This document shows, piece by piece, positions 10,541 through 22,424 of a stretch of DNA of 64,000 bases. Location of the stretch: NCBI GenBank assembly GCA_004352715.1, contig SCFE01000048.1:826868-890867 (forward strand), in the 5' to 3' direction. The translations under genes were made by a program, and so were the position numbers. Each line of letters opens with the position of its first letter. Within the stretch, counting starts at the first letter, position 1. Under the pieces are notes generated by a model. It had not been told where the DNA came from and did not search any database. It saw only the letters and a list, made by a program, of their open reading frames with translations. This DNA is from Hofstenia miamia. Lineage: Eukaryota > Xenacoelomorpha > Acoela.

Positions 10541-12704
10541 AACGTTGGTTCTTAGTACCTTTGTCTTTGAGGTGCCAAGAAGTAAATAGAGAAGAAATCG
10601 AGATTGGATTATCATAGAATGTTTTGGGGCATGCTGAAATTGTATGTGCTAAACAACCAATTGATTACAAAATAAGCCAATTTTCTAGAGACCATAGAAT
10701 GAAGATTTTTCAGACATTTTTAATCAATTCTTATTCCTAACTCCATTTTTATGAGAATGGCAAAAAGTGGAGCCCCCAATCACATCACCTATCTTAAAAG
10801 AATAAATTGTTCACAATAAATTTTCATCACCTGAAATTTTGTTTTATCTATTTCCTGAAAAATCTGTGCTAATATCTTTAACGGAAGAAATTCTATATAC
10901 GTTTTGTCAAAGGGTAGTACTAGCATTTTTTTGCAACAAATAATCACTTAAATGATGCATTTTTGTTACAATTTTGGTAGCACAGGAAGAATATAAAACT
11001 ATTGTGCAGTACAATTTACATCCCAGGTACCAAAAACATGACAAAATTGAGTGGATGCATTCTATGTGTGCACATTATGGTGACCTTGTGTTTGAAAATG
11101 CCGATGTCAGCAACCATATGCTGACAATATTCAATATCACTATATATATTTAATGCTCTGTTAATAAAAGCTGCCTGCTAAACTTCAAAGTTTTTGGATC
11201 ATTAATTAAGATATCATCTCAAATCAATAATAACAGCTTTTATTTCAGCCATCCCCTAACTAATGACGACAGCATTCACAATTTCATTAAGTATAGCAAA
11301 TTTGTGTAAGCAGCTCCGATATATAATGACACCAATTCTATTTAAGTTGCTCAATTATTATATTTTGAGTTTCACCTTCAGTCATTACTTGGAAAATATT
11401 CTTTTTTTTCAAATTCAGTAGAAGGGATTCAAATTTTAATGCTAAAATTAGTGAAATAGTGTTTCAAAATGCAACAATTTATTAACTAAAATTCTATGTC
11501 TATATGGCAGCAGAACAGGAAGATGATTAAGCTCACTGGTGAATTTCACATATGGTGCTGATTATTTATGTTTCTTACTATCCTGAATAATTTTGTTTAT
11601 CTTAAATTTTCTAGTTTTATCTAGTATATGTTTATAAAAAGATGTCCAAACCAACTTCAATTTGCAAATTTTAAAGAATATTTGTAAAACATGCCGAAAA
11701 TTTCAAAATCAACATTTTCAGCAAACTAAAATGATTAAGGATTTCATATTGGAGCACTGATGTGTTTTGAATATGTAAGGAATCTCATATTAGGAATTTC
11801 TTTAAATGTTGCTGACCTTTTCTATTAAAATGCATGATTTATTTTTTGAAACTCCTCTACAAAACATCTCTCATGCAGTAATAGTCATTCTACTACTAAA
11901 ACACTTTCAGTGCATATGTCACCAATTTGTTGGTCACTCTTAAAATCGCAAAATTTAACTGCATAGTAAGAAATTGATACCACTGAAATACAACAAAATC
12001 ACAGATTTATACTACTTCCTTTTAATCACGAATGGAAAACTTATTTTGTAAAAATTGCTATTTTTCAAAAGTCGAAATTTTAAAATCATTTACTATCTTA
12101 AATCACTTAAGTGAATTAGTTGAAATTTGGGGTGTAGCGCCTCTATCGCAAGGCGGACGTTGTGCATGGGTAAGGATTAATTAACAGAAAGGTGGCGGGA
12201 AAATAAAAAATAGAAAATGTACACATAAAAAATCAAAACATCAGAACTGAGATTTGAGTAAACATTAATAAAGAATATAAGCCCAGATCTTCAAGCAAAG
12301 AATTATTCCTTGATTATGAACGTTTTAGTTGTTTCCTGAATTTTAGTAATGATTTATACTTCTTTCGGCAGTTAATCCCAGTAATTAATCGTAGCATTAA
12401 TAAGTGGTTGGTTTATACTGCTACTTTTTAAAATTTTTTATCATTGATTTTGTTTGAGACCATATGTCAAATTGAAATTTCATGAACGGGCAGCACTTAT
12501 TCAAGCATTTTAAAGAAATAAACAATGACATTGACGATAATGGAATGCTTAGGAAAACGGATAGATGTATAAATGTATAATTTTGCATAAAAGCAATTAT
12601 ATTTTAAAGACATAACGTCCATTTCAATTGCTCTTCAAGCTTCCAAAATGCGCGCAAAAAATTAATTGCTCATATTGAAAATTTGAAATATCTACATTAT
12701 TGTT
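10541..12704. repeat. 2164-bp duplicated block, copy 1
   Basis: Line-by-line comparison shows this block recurring at 15302-17465 with a constant offset of 4761 and no difference that I found. It starts immediately after a TA microsatellite with AACGTTGGTTCTTAGTACC and ends just before another TA tract, after TCTACATTATTGTT. It contains no open frame of note and no recognised transposon ends. It may be a real repeat or one contig end placed twice. Confidence 0.9.
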
Positions 12705-12740
12705 GGATTATCTGATATATATATATATATATATATATAT

Positions 12741-12837
12741 TGTACACTTTTTCATGTTTATGGACCCACTGTGTACACCCCGATTATTATAGATCCTCAA
12801 TGTACGCTTTTTATAATAATAGACCCGCTTTGTACAT
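12741..12837 (+). repeat. Three-unit ~30-bp tandem repeat starting TGTAC
   Basis: Units start at 12741 (31 bp), 12772 (29 bp) and 12801 (30 bp), with a partial fourth at 12831. Each begins TGTAC, carries an AT-rich middle (TTATTATAG or similar) and ends in GACCC or GATCC plus a few bases. It sits directly after a TA microsatellite at the edge of duplicated block copy 1. Confidence 0.7.
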
Positions 12838-13641
12838 AAAAAATTATTGATATGAAGGGATTAATATATGGTAAATAAGAATTTCTAAGTTTTTCTATAA
12901 AATCAATTGCATTTCAAACAGTTTCTTTAACTAGAAGAAGCATTCAAAAATATGAAATAACAGAAGGACCACAAATTTTCCTGCTAGAGAAATCCTAAGT
13001 AATACTACTGGCCCGAAGAACATCAATCAACATTGCATAAACCAAAAATTCAGATTATGCTTGAAATTTAAAAACAATAAACTAAAGCATACAAAACGGA
13101 TCTATATTTTTAATTTTTGTAAATTGTCAATAAAAGCTCAAGAAGCCTAAATATATACATATATATATATATAACCATTTCGTTCTTTGATTAAGCATCA
13201 GCACAAAGTTTAGGACTTTTATCAATGTTTTCATATGACTCTTGTTCATGTAAACTTAATTGTTTGATACCCTAACTCATCAAATGTGTGATTTGCAAGT
13301 CCAGGCAAGAATTCAATTTTTAGAATACGTTCCTTTTTAATTATAAGACTCTCCAATATCTGAAATATATTGTTATGAGCGTATTCAAAGAGACTTTTTG
13401 GTTGTTCCTTCGTCTTCAAAACATTGTGAATAAATTTTCTTAATGTCGTATTCAGAGATGCAGGTAAGGGCTAATCGTCGTGAGTAGCTTTCTTAATAAT
13501 TGACTTAACTTAGATATAACGATGTTGATATATGATAAGTAAGCGGAAACAAAAATGCAAGGTAATATATTTGCTGTACATTTCAGATAAACCTTTTCAA
13601 GACAAAACTAAAATTACACAATTCACGAATTTATACACACT

Positions 13642-13842
13642 TTAACACTAGAAAATCCGAGCAGTCAAATTTGACCACTTTGAAGATGTAATGAGAACTT
13701 TAATACATAGAAAAACAGCTTATTTTGTTTTTCTCATACTTTTCTTTCATTTGATTTTGTTTTCGTTAGTTTTACATGAATGGGTCAATTCTGACAACTG
13801 CATGAATTTAAGATGTAGAATCGTTGGACTTTCTAGTATTAA
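13642..13842. mobile_element. piggyBac-type MITE, copy 1 (201 bp)
   Basis: Flanked by TTAA at 13642-13645 and 13839-13842, the invariant piggyBac target site. The left end reads TTAACACTAGAAAATCC. The right end, inverted, reads TTAATACTAGAAAGTCC. A palindromic GGTC-like core (GTCAAATTTGAC) lies just inside the left end. No transposase. The short open frame at 13691-13903 runs through it and is not a gene. A related ~204-bp copy lies at 27246-27449. Confidence 0.75.
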
Positions 13843-14278
13843 AAATGTAGCACCATATAGTAGCGATTTGCTATTTATCTTCTTGTTTACCTTAAGAAAT
13901 TAGTGTCTATTTAATACCAAACGTGGACTAGTAAGTATTTTCTTGAGGCAATGAGCACCAAATAATTTTATTAGAGCGCTAATATTCATACCCTTGATAT
14001 ATACCAATTTCATTCCTTTAAAATTAATTATTATCAGATTTTCTTTTTTATCAGAAATATAAGGTCATTCCTTATTTTTAATAGAGTCTATAAATCCATA
14101 ATAAAGTATTAGAAGTAGTCTATATCCAATTTTCATTAGTGATTTAAAAAAATTAATTTCAATAGATATAAAATAGCTTTTATGGCAAAAGATTCTAAAA
14201 AATTCAGCAATCGTGCCTGAATTATAGTTTTCTTTGTCACATTGCGCTGATAGGTATCGAGATGAATAATGGTAAGAT
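13843..14278. other. No recognisable gene
   Basis: AT-rich sequence up to the 1000-N gap. Nothing supportable. Confidence 0.5.
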
Positions 14279-15278
14279 NNNNNNNNNNNNNNNNNNNNNN
14301 NNNNNNNNNNNNNNNNNNNNNNNNNNNNNNNNNNNNNNNNNNNNNNNNNNNNNNNNNNNNNNNNNNNNNNNNNNNNNNNNNNNNNNNNNNNNNNNNNNNN
14401 NNNNNNNNNNNNNNNNNNNNNNNNNNNNNNNNNNNNNNNNNNNNNNNNNNNNNNNNNNNNNNNNNNNNNNNNNNNNNNNNNNNNNNNNNNNNNNNNNNNN
14501 NNNNNNNNNNNNNNNNNNNNNNNNNNNNNNNNNNNNNNNNNNNNNNNNNNNNNNNNNNNNNNNNNNNNNNNNNNNNNNNNNNNNNNNNNNNNNNNNNNNN
14601 NNNNNNNNNNNNNNNNNNNNNNNNNNNNNNNNNNNNNNNNNNNNNNNNNNNNNNNNNNNNNNNNNNNNNNNNNNNNNNNNNNNNNNNNNNNNNNNNNNNN
14701 NNNNNNNNNNNNNNNNNNNNNNNNNNNNNNNNNNNNNNNNNNNNNNNNNNNNNNNNNNNNNNNNNNNNNNNNNNNNNNNNNNNNNNNNNNNNNNNNNNNN
14801 NNNNNNNNNNNNNNNNNNNNNNNNNNNNNNNNNNNNNNNNNNNNNNNNNNNNNNNNNNNNNNNNNNNNNNNNNNNNNNNNNNNNNNNNNNNNNNNNNNNN
14901 NNNNNNNNNNNNNNNNNNNNNNNNNNNNNNNNNNNNNNNNNNNNNNNNNNNNNNNNNNNNNNNNNNNNNNNNNNNNNNNNNNNNNNNNNNNNNNNNNNNN
15001 NNNNNNNNNNNNNNNNNNNNNNNNNNNNNNNNNNNNNNNNNNNNNNNNNNNNNNNNNNNNNNNNNNNNNNNNNNNNNNNNNNNNNNNNNNNNNNNNNNNN
15101 NNNNNNNNNNNNNNNNNNNNNNNNNNNNNNNNNNNNNNNNNNNNNNNNNNNNNNNNNNNNNNNNNNNNNNNNNNNNNNNNNNNNNNNNNNNNNNNNNNNN
15201 NNNNNNNNNNNNNNNNNNNNNNNNNNNNNNNNNNNNNNNNNNNNNNNNNNNNNNNNNNNNNNNNNNNNNNNNNNNNNN
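14279..15278. other. Assembly gap, exactly 1000 N
   Basis: A second run of exactly 1000 N. Its right edge leads through a TA tract straight into copy 2 of the duplicated block, which raises the suspicion that the two sides are overlapping or allelic contigs. Confidence 0.99.
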
Positions 15279-15301
15279 TAGATATATATATATATATATA
15301 T

Positions 15302-17465
15302 AACGTTGGTTCTTAGTACCTTTGTCTTTGAGGTGCCAAGAAGTAAATAGAGAAGAAATCGAGATTGGATTATCATAGAATGTTTTGGGGCATGCTGAAA
15401 TTGTATGTGCTAAACAACCAATTGATTACAAAATAAGCCAATTTTCTAGAGACCATAGAATGAAGATTTTTCAGACATTTTTAATCAATTCTTATTCCTA
15501 ACTCCATTTTTATGAGAATGGCAAAAAGTGGAGCCCCCAATCACATCACCTATCTTAAAAGAATAAATTGTTCACAATAAATTTTCATCACCTGAAATTT
15601 TGTTTTATCTATTTCCTGAAAAATCTGTGCTAATATCTTTAACGGAAGAAATTCTATATACGTTTTGTCAAAGGGTAGTACTAGCATTTTTTTGCAACAA
15701 ATAATCACTTAAATGATGCATTTTTGTTACAATTTTGGTAGCACAGGAAGAATATAAAACTATTGTGCAGTACAATTTACATCCCAGGTACCAAAAACAT
15801 GACAAAATTGAGTGGATGCATTCTATGTGTGCACATTATGGTGACCTTGTGTTTGAAAATGCCGATGTCAGCAACCATATGCTGACAATATTCAATATCA
15901 CTATATATATTTAATGCTCTGTTAATAAAAGCTGCCTGCTAAACTTCAAAGTTTTTGGATCATTAATTAAGATATCATCTCAAATCAATAATAACAGCTT
16001 TTATTTCAGCCATCCCCTAACTAATGACGACAGCATTCACAATTTCATTAAGTATAGCAAATTTGTGTAAGCAGCTCCGATATATAATGACACCAATTCT
16101 ATTTAAGTTGCTCAATTATTATATTTTGAGTTTCACCTTCAGTCATTACTTGGAAAATATTCTTTTTTTTCAAATTCAGTAGAAGGGATTCAAATTTTAA
16201 TGCTAAAATTAGTGAAATAGTGTTTCAAAATGCAACAATTTATTAACTAAAATTCTATGTCTATATGGCAGCAGAACAGGAAGATGATTAAGCTCACTGG
16301 TGAATTTCACATATGGTGCTGATTATTTATGTTTCTTACTATCCTGAATAATTTTGTTTATCTTAAATTTTCTAGTTTTATCTAGTATATGTTTATAAAA
16401 AGATGTCCAAACCAACTTCAATTTGCAAATTTTAAAGAATATTTGTAAAACATGCCGAAAATTTCAAAATCAACATTTTCAGCAAACTAAAATGATTAAG
16501 GATTTCATATTGGAGCACTGATGTGTTTTGAATATGTAAGGAATCTCATATTAGGAATTTCTTTAAATGTTGCTGACCTTTTCTATTAAAATGCATGATT
16601 TATTTTTTGAAACTCCTCTACAAAACATCTCTCATGCAGTAATAGTCATTCTACTACTAAAACACTTTCAGTGCATATGTCACCAATTTGTTGGTCACTC
16701 TTAAAATCGCAAAATTTAACTGCATAGTAAGAAATTGATACCACTGAAATACAACAAAATCACAGATTTATACTACTTCCTTTTAATCACGAATGGAAAA
16801 CTTATTTTGTAAAAATTGCTATTTTTCAAAAGTCGAAATTTTAAAATCATTTACTATCTTAAATCACTTAAGTGAATTAGTTGAAATTTGGGGTGTAGCG
16901 CCTCTATCGCAAGGCGGACGTTGTGCATGGGTAAGGATTAATTAACAGAAAGGTGGCGGGAAAATAAAAAATAGAAAATGTACACATAAAAAATCAAAAC
17001 ATCAGAACTGAGATTTGAGTAAACATTAATAAAGAATATAAGCCCAGATCTTCAAGCAAAGAATTATTCCTTGATTATGAACGTTTTAGTTGTTTCCTGA
17101 ATTTTAGTAATGATTTATACTTCTTTCGGCAGTTAATCCCAGTAATTAATCGTAGCATTAATAAGTGGTTGGTTTATACTGCTACTTTTTAAAATTTTTT
17201 ATCATTGATTTTGTTTGAGACCATATGTCAAATTGAAATTTCATGAACGGGCAGCACTTATTCAAGCATTTTAAAGAAATAAACAATGACATTGACGATA
17301 ATGGAATGCTTAGGAAAACGGATAGATGTATAAATGTATAATTTTGCATAAAAGCAATTATATTTTAAAGACATAACGTCCATTTCAATTGCTCTTCAAG
17401 CTTCCAAAATGCGCGCAAAAAATTAATTGCTCATATTGAAAATTTGAAATATCTACATTATTGTT
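15302..17465. repeat. 2164-bp duplicated block, copy 2
   Basis: Apparently identical to 10541-12704. Here too it is bounded by TA microsatellites: a short one after the gap on the left, and the longest in the window (17469-17533) on the right. Sequence beyond the right TA tract differs between the two copies. Confidence 0.9.
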
Positions 17466-17467
17466 TA

Positions 17468-17468
<1 letters not shown>

Positions 17469-17533
<65 letters not shown>
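17469..17533. repeat. Long (TA)n microsatellite
   Basis: About 65 bp of uninterrupted TA, the longest resolved tract in the window, at the right boundary of duplicated block copy 2. Confidence 0.95.
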
Positions 17534-17537
<4 letters not shown>

Positions 17538-20500
17538 TCTTTGACATTAGTGATATATCGTATATGTTAGTTGAAATTTGTTTTCAGTGAAATCTTACTT
17601 CAAGATATTTAAACTAGGCCCCTGCTAGTTGAATTTTTACAAAATTGTCCATGGATCGATTTCTTTGGATCCAGATCTGTAAAATTTTTATGGATTGATC
17701 CATGGGATTTCCACAGTTCCACGAATTAATAAAAAAATTCGTCAAAGAATAGCAGTTTATATAAGCATAACATATACAACATTGCCCTTCAATTTCAATT
17801 TCGCATATTAATGCATTTTAATGTAGTAATTAGAGAATATAATGGAATCAAATAAATAAAATAATATAAAAACATTCAATCTTGAATAATTCATAGAATA
17901 TTTTAAAAAATAAGAATGCAATAATGTCTTGCATGAAATCAGTGTGCTGTACAATAAGATTCTTGTATCTCAAAGTCTTCATTATAATGTAATAAATAAA
18001 GTTGATTAAATTCAATACAGTGTTTACCATATACCACTTAATACACATTTGTGCTACTAAAATCACGCAAGTCAAATTGATGGTTTTATTTTCTGTTGAA
18101 AAACTTTTTATTATGGATTATATCATTATGACATGCACTTGTCATGTATACATTTTATTGATGAATTAGAGAAAAACAATCATCATTAGTTAAGCTATGG
18201 ATATTTCTATTTGTATATTGAAAGGTTCATATTGTGCTGCAAATTGCTAAAGCGGCCTATGCCTCCCCTGAAAAGACAAAGGGCTCAGACCTTTTTAAAA
18301 ACGTTTTAAAAAAGGATATGAGGGAACTTTTTGATCCTCATGTTTTGAATAACATCCATTCCAAGTAAAAATTTACATCAAGAAATCACGAAGACCTATC
18401 TTTTAGTAAAGAAATGATCAATTAGAAAGTCATAGCTGATCATTGCCATATCCATTGCAATAATTTGCAAGTGTGATTATGTGACTATGTTGTGGAACCT
18501 GAACACTAAAAAATTGTTGTCATTTTAAATTTTTGGTTCCTGAGATATACTGAAGTATATGTTTTAAAATAACTAGAATTGGAATGATATTCATTAACGA
18601 TGTTGAAAGTCATAAATGATTATGACATTTTGTGTGTTACTCTGCTAAAAAATTCATATTTTATGACATGCCACATCTCCTATATTTCTTTATAATTTTA
18701 GCTCTTTTCATGGCGATACTAAACAGTTTAGTATCGCCTTGGCTCTTTTTCTGTGATAGTATCGCACAATAAACGACTACGAATAATTATTTCTTCTATT
18801 ATGCCCAACTACGCACCAGCCACGCACTCAGGAGGTATTCATTGGGGAGAGCAACCTATGCCCCAAACAAAATGTTAATGTAGCTCTCATTCTATAATTT
18901 TTGGAATAAATTGCACGTGTGTAGAATTGCATCAAAATTTTCAACATCACAATGGAAGTTCCTAGAAATTTTCTATTTCAATAAATATAATGAGATTGAG
19001 ATTGTCTAAAATAGAATATTAGAAATTCATTTTTGTGTTTTTATTTTAGTTTTCTAGCCTCTAATGACAGACTTTATTTCATAGATTAAAATAAAGTGAC
19101 CTCTACATCTTTTGATTTACCCGATTAGGGAGCGATTCTGGACCACCATCTTAATACGCTCTTATTACTTGGGTAATTCTAAGAATACGCTAGTGCCTTT
19201 TGCATAGATAAAAGTCAGCTCCTATGAAAAAATCCTGGATTCGTCACTAGAAATGAACGTGGGTCAAAATGTAGTTCCGACCCTGGTACCACCCATCTGA
19301 ATTAATGCGAATTCGCCTAATCTTAGTCCCATTTTATTAGTCTATTTTTTGAAATTTGGCCCCGATTTTCTAGTTCTTCAACAAAACGATTTTGAAATTT
19401 TCTAATAGGTTTGGAAAAAATTGTTTGAAAATGTGGAGACAACGCTTTACACTTTTAAATCGATTAATGATTGATTAAGGTTAAGCAAGGCTGAAATTCC
19501 TTATACACCTTCTGAATGCATTAAGATATTTTGAGTGATAATGCTAGCTGTGGGTCTATCCTAAAATATTAAAGCTTATCGGCATTTATATTTTTTAATA
19601 TTTGAATCTAATATGAGATTGGGCTGTGCCCCAAATTGATCTTGACAAAACTTGGAGAGGATATGCCTTCCGCGTACACTACACTGGATATCATCAAATT
19701 TATTATCAATGCTACTTGAATTTTACATTGCTATGTTATGCTAGCATTTGCTGGTCTATGACGAGTACAGAATATATATACTATTGATAACAGAGATTGT
19801 TTACGGAATAAATGATGTCTCATGTTGTTTTCAATTCCAAACTGCTTTCCATAAATGGCAATAAACCCAGTAGCATACGCAGGCCTTTCAACATTGATTT
19901 GAATGAAGCAATAAGAAATTATCAGTAAAAAAAATATTAAAAAACAAAAAATGTTTTATTTTTTCAATATTTCGGTCACGGAACTTGATCATGATTTTGA
20001 TGCTCCCGTCCTAAAATCCTGCGTACATCTCTGAACAAATCATTTCATTCACATTATCAAGGCTATATTTCATTATATTAAATATCAACATTGTTTTTAG
20101 TTTAAGTTAATCATTTATATAAAAGGAAAGCAGAAGTCAAAAATGAAAAAAACATTTCTAAATCCACAGTACAATATTTGTGAAAACGTATTAGCTACTT
20201 TGTTTAAAATATTTAATAATATTGTTCCATACCACAAATTCAATTTTCTATCCTATAAACTTTTGTTTGACATAATCATTGAAGCCTAAGCATCTTGCAA
20301 GTAAAAATAAACTAATAAAAAATTCATTTGTCAACACATCAATAAATATATGAAATAACTTACCTAAATCTGTTATTCTGATATTTGTATTGTTTTTGAC
20401 GCTATTTAGAGTTGCAAACAGTATTATATAATATAAAAAGCAATTCTAAATATAGATAATTCCCTTCCTTCCCTTTCCTTTCATGAAAGTGTAAATTATG

Positions 20501-22424
20501 TAACACATAGCCACTACATGCAAAATGGCCACCACTTAAAACGTAAAGTTAGTAAAAAACTTTGGACCTTATAATTTTTTGACGTTCAATATTTTTCCAA
20601 AGTTCTTTTGTGACTGGCAAATTTCTTAACAGAAAATAATTATAATGTCCGAATATTTTTCAAAAAATGTATATAAATGGTCGTTAGTGCCCTGCGCATT
20701 GAAGGAAACATTTAATTTATACCCCATACATGTTCAGTATCATCAAAAAAAATTTCTGTGCTGTCGCATATTTAGATATGAATACAAAATTGTGATTGCA
20801 ACTTTGAAACTTAAAAACATTGCAAGCAACGCTAATGTGGAAGTGATGATGAATTCCTTACTTGAGCAAATTCATATTCATTAATTGATGTTTTCATGAT
20901 CTGAATAAAATTGAGAAGGAGATCCTGGTTGTTGGGTAAGACATGTCACATCCGTCACCATAAATGAATTTTTCAGGTTAAGGCGTAAATATTTGTATAA
21001 AGCATATTTGGAATATGAAAGTTGACATTCTAAAATAGAAATGTGATTTTTTTACCATTTTGGACCCCCACTAGAGGTTATTGATAACTTAACAGCAATG
21101 AATTTCAATATCCTTTTGACCTAACAACTATTTCTTTGCGTACATTTGCTAAGGGTTATTTGTAAAGTAATTATCAATGTAGTTTTACAGTAATTTTGTT
21201 AAAAGCCATGCATATATTTTGTTCAATTTGCAGACCACTATTTATTTTGACTCCAATCATTGAATATTTTAAATTACCAAATTATTTTTATAAAGGCAAA
21301 ATTAGTTTATTTTATCGAAGACAATTAGATTGTAGAAGACAAAATTTAATAATAAATATATATGTGGACTATAAAGAATATTGGCGAAAAGAACTAAGCA
21401 ATAAAAATAAAATGTGAGAGCTCTTGACCCATTTCAGACAGCGTGGTCACATACGACCGCTACTTAAAAAGTACACTTAAATATTAGTATAAGTCGAAAT
21501 GAATTAGTTTTTCGTTTATTCTGATATGATTCTTTCCCTGATTAATTCTCAACAATAATTTTTATGTTGAATTTTGTTTTTCTGTTGAACAGTGTAATTT
21601 AGCAAACAAAATATCTGTGAAAACCAAAGGCAAATTTATATGGCTATTTGATTAGAATTAGAAATCACTTTTGCGTTAATAAACTTATCCAAGCCCTAAC
21701 TAGTAAATCATCATGAATTTAATCATAACTAAATAGACAGACTGAATTGTTGAAAATGTTGTCAACATGGCAAAACCATCTTGGGCTTTTAATCTAAAGA
21801 TCATAAGATTTTCTAAAAATAATTTTAGTTTTATTTTACATGAAACATTTTACAAACAACCTATATATACAAAACCATGTATCAGGGCGGCGAGCGTCTG
21901 CATCAAGCTTAAAATTGCTTGGTACTGTCTTAGCAGCCTCAAAATTATTGTTATTAGTAGTCCATCAATTAGACGTGAATGTAAGTGGTGCAAGAACAAA
22001 ACTGATCGGATACGTAAAACTTGTAAAACTGCTTTTCATGATAAGAGTTTTGAAAATTTCCCATCAATAGTACTGTATCCTGATTTAGTATAGTATACTT
22101 TTATTATTTTTTAAATGGAAAGTACATAGCAATTTGAATTTCTTCAAAATAATGTTACCTTGCTAAGCAAGTGCTAGCTAAAGAAAGAAAATTTTTATGT
22201 AATACCCCAGATATCATTAGATTTGTTATAAACTTGAAAAAATATTGCTAAAAATAACTAAATTAAAAAATTGTATAACATGTTTTAAAAAAAGTTTATA
22301 CCATGTGCATATAAGGCATTTCAATTCATATAATGATAGGAATGCGAGCAGACCATACGTACAAGAGAAATTATTATTTATTGTGATGTTAGATTATGCA
22401 AATGATTTTGAAAAAATTGGATAC
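17534..22424. other. Intergenic AT-rich region, no host gene recognised
   Basis: Contains a GGATC/GATCC-rich inverted patch near 17640-17710 (ATGGATCGAT, TTGGATCC, GATTGATCCATGG) that looks like a MITE end, and a perfect hairpin at 18712-18738. It also has isolated open frames at 20645-20884, 21196-21417 and 21767-22093 (plus). The last of these ends with a Cys-containing segment (RRECKWC, RKTC) that faintly resembles the C-terminal zinc finger of piggyBac-type transposases. I could not support any of these as host genes. Confidence 0.45.
18712..18738. repeat. Perfect 12-bp inverted repeat with 3-nt loop
   Basis: GGCGATACTAAA, CAG, TTTAGTATCGCC. All 12 pairs match, including five G-C pairs, which is unusual in this AT-rich background. 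A related half-site, GATAGTATCGCAC, lies at ~18756-18768. It could be a transposon terminus, a structured RNA element or a protein-binding palindrome. Confidence 0.85.

Noticed and set aside
20645-20884. 79-codon plus-strand frame
   Set aside because: No domain, no splice context and composition consistent with AT-rich noise.
21767-22093. 108-codon plus-strand frame with a Cys cluster (RRECKWC...RKTC)
   Set aside because: The resemblance to a piggyBac C-terminal zinc finger is only partial. No catalytic Asp residues or terminal repeats frame it, and another frame of similar length overlaps it. Left as a remark.
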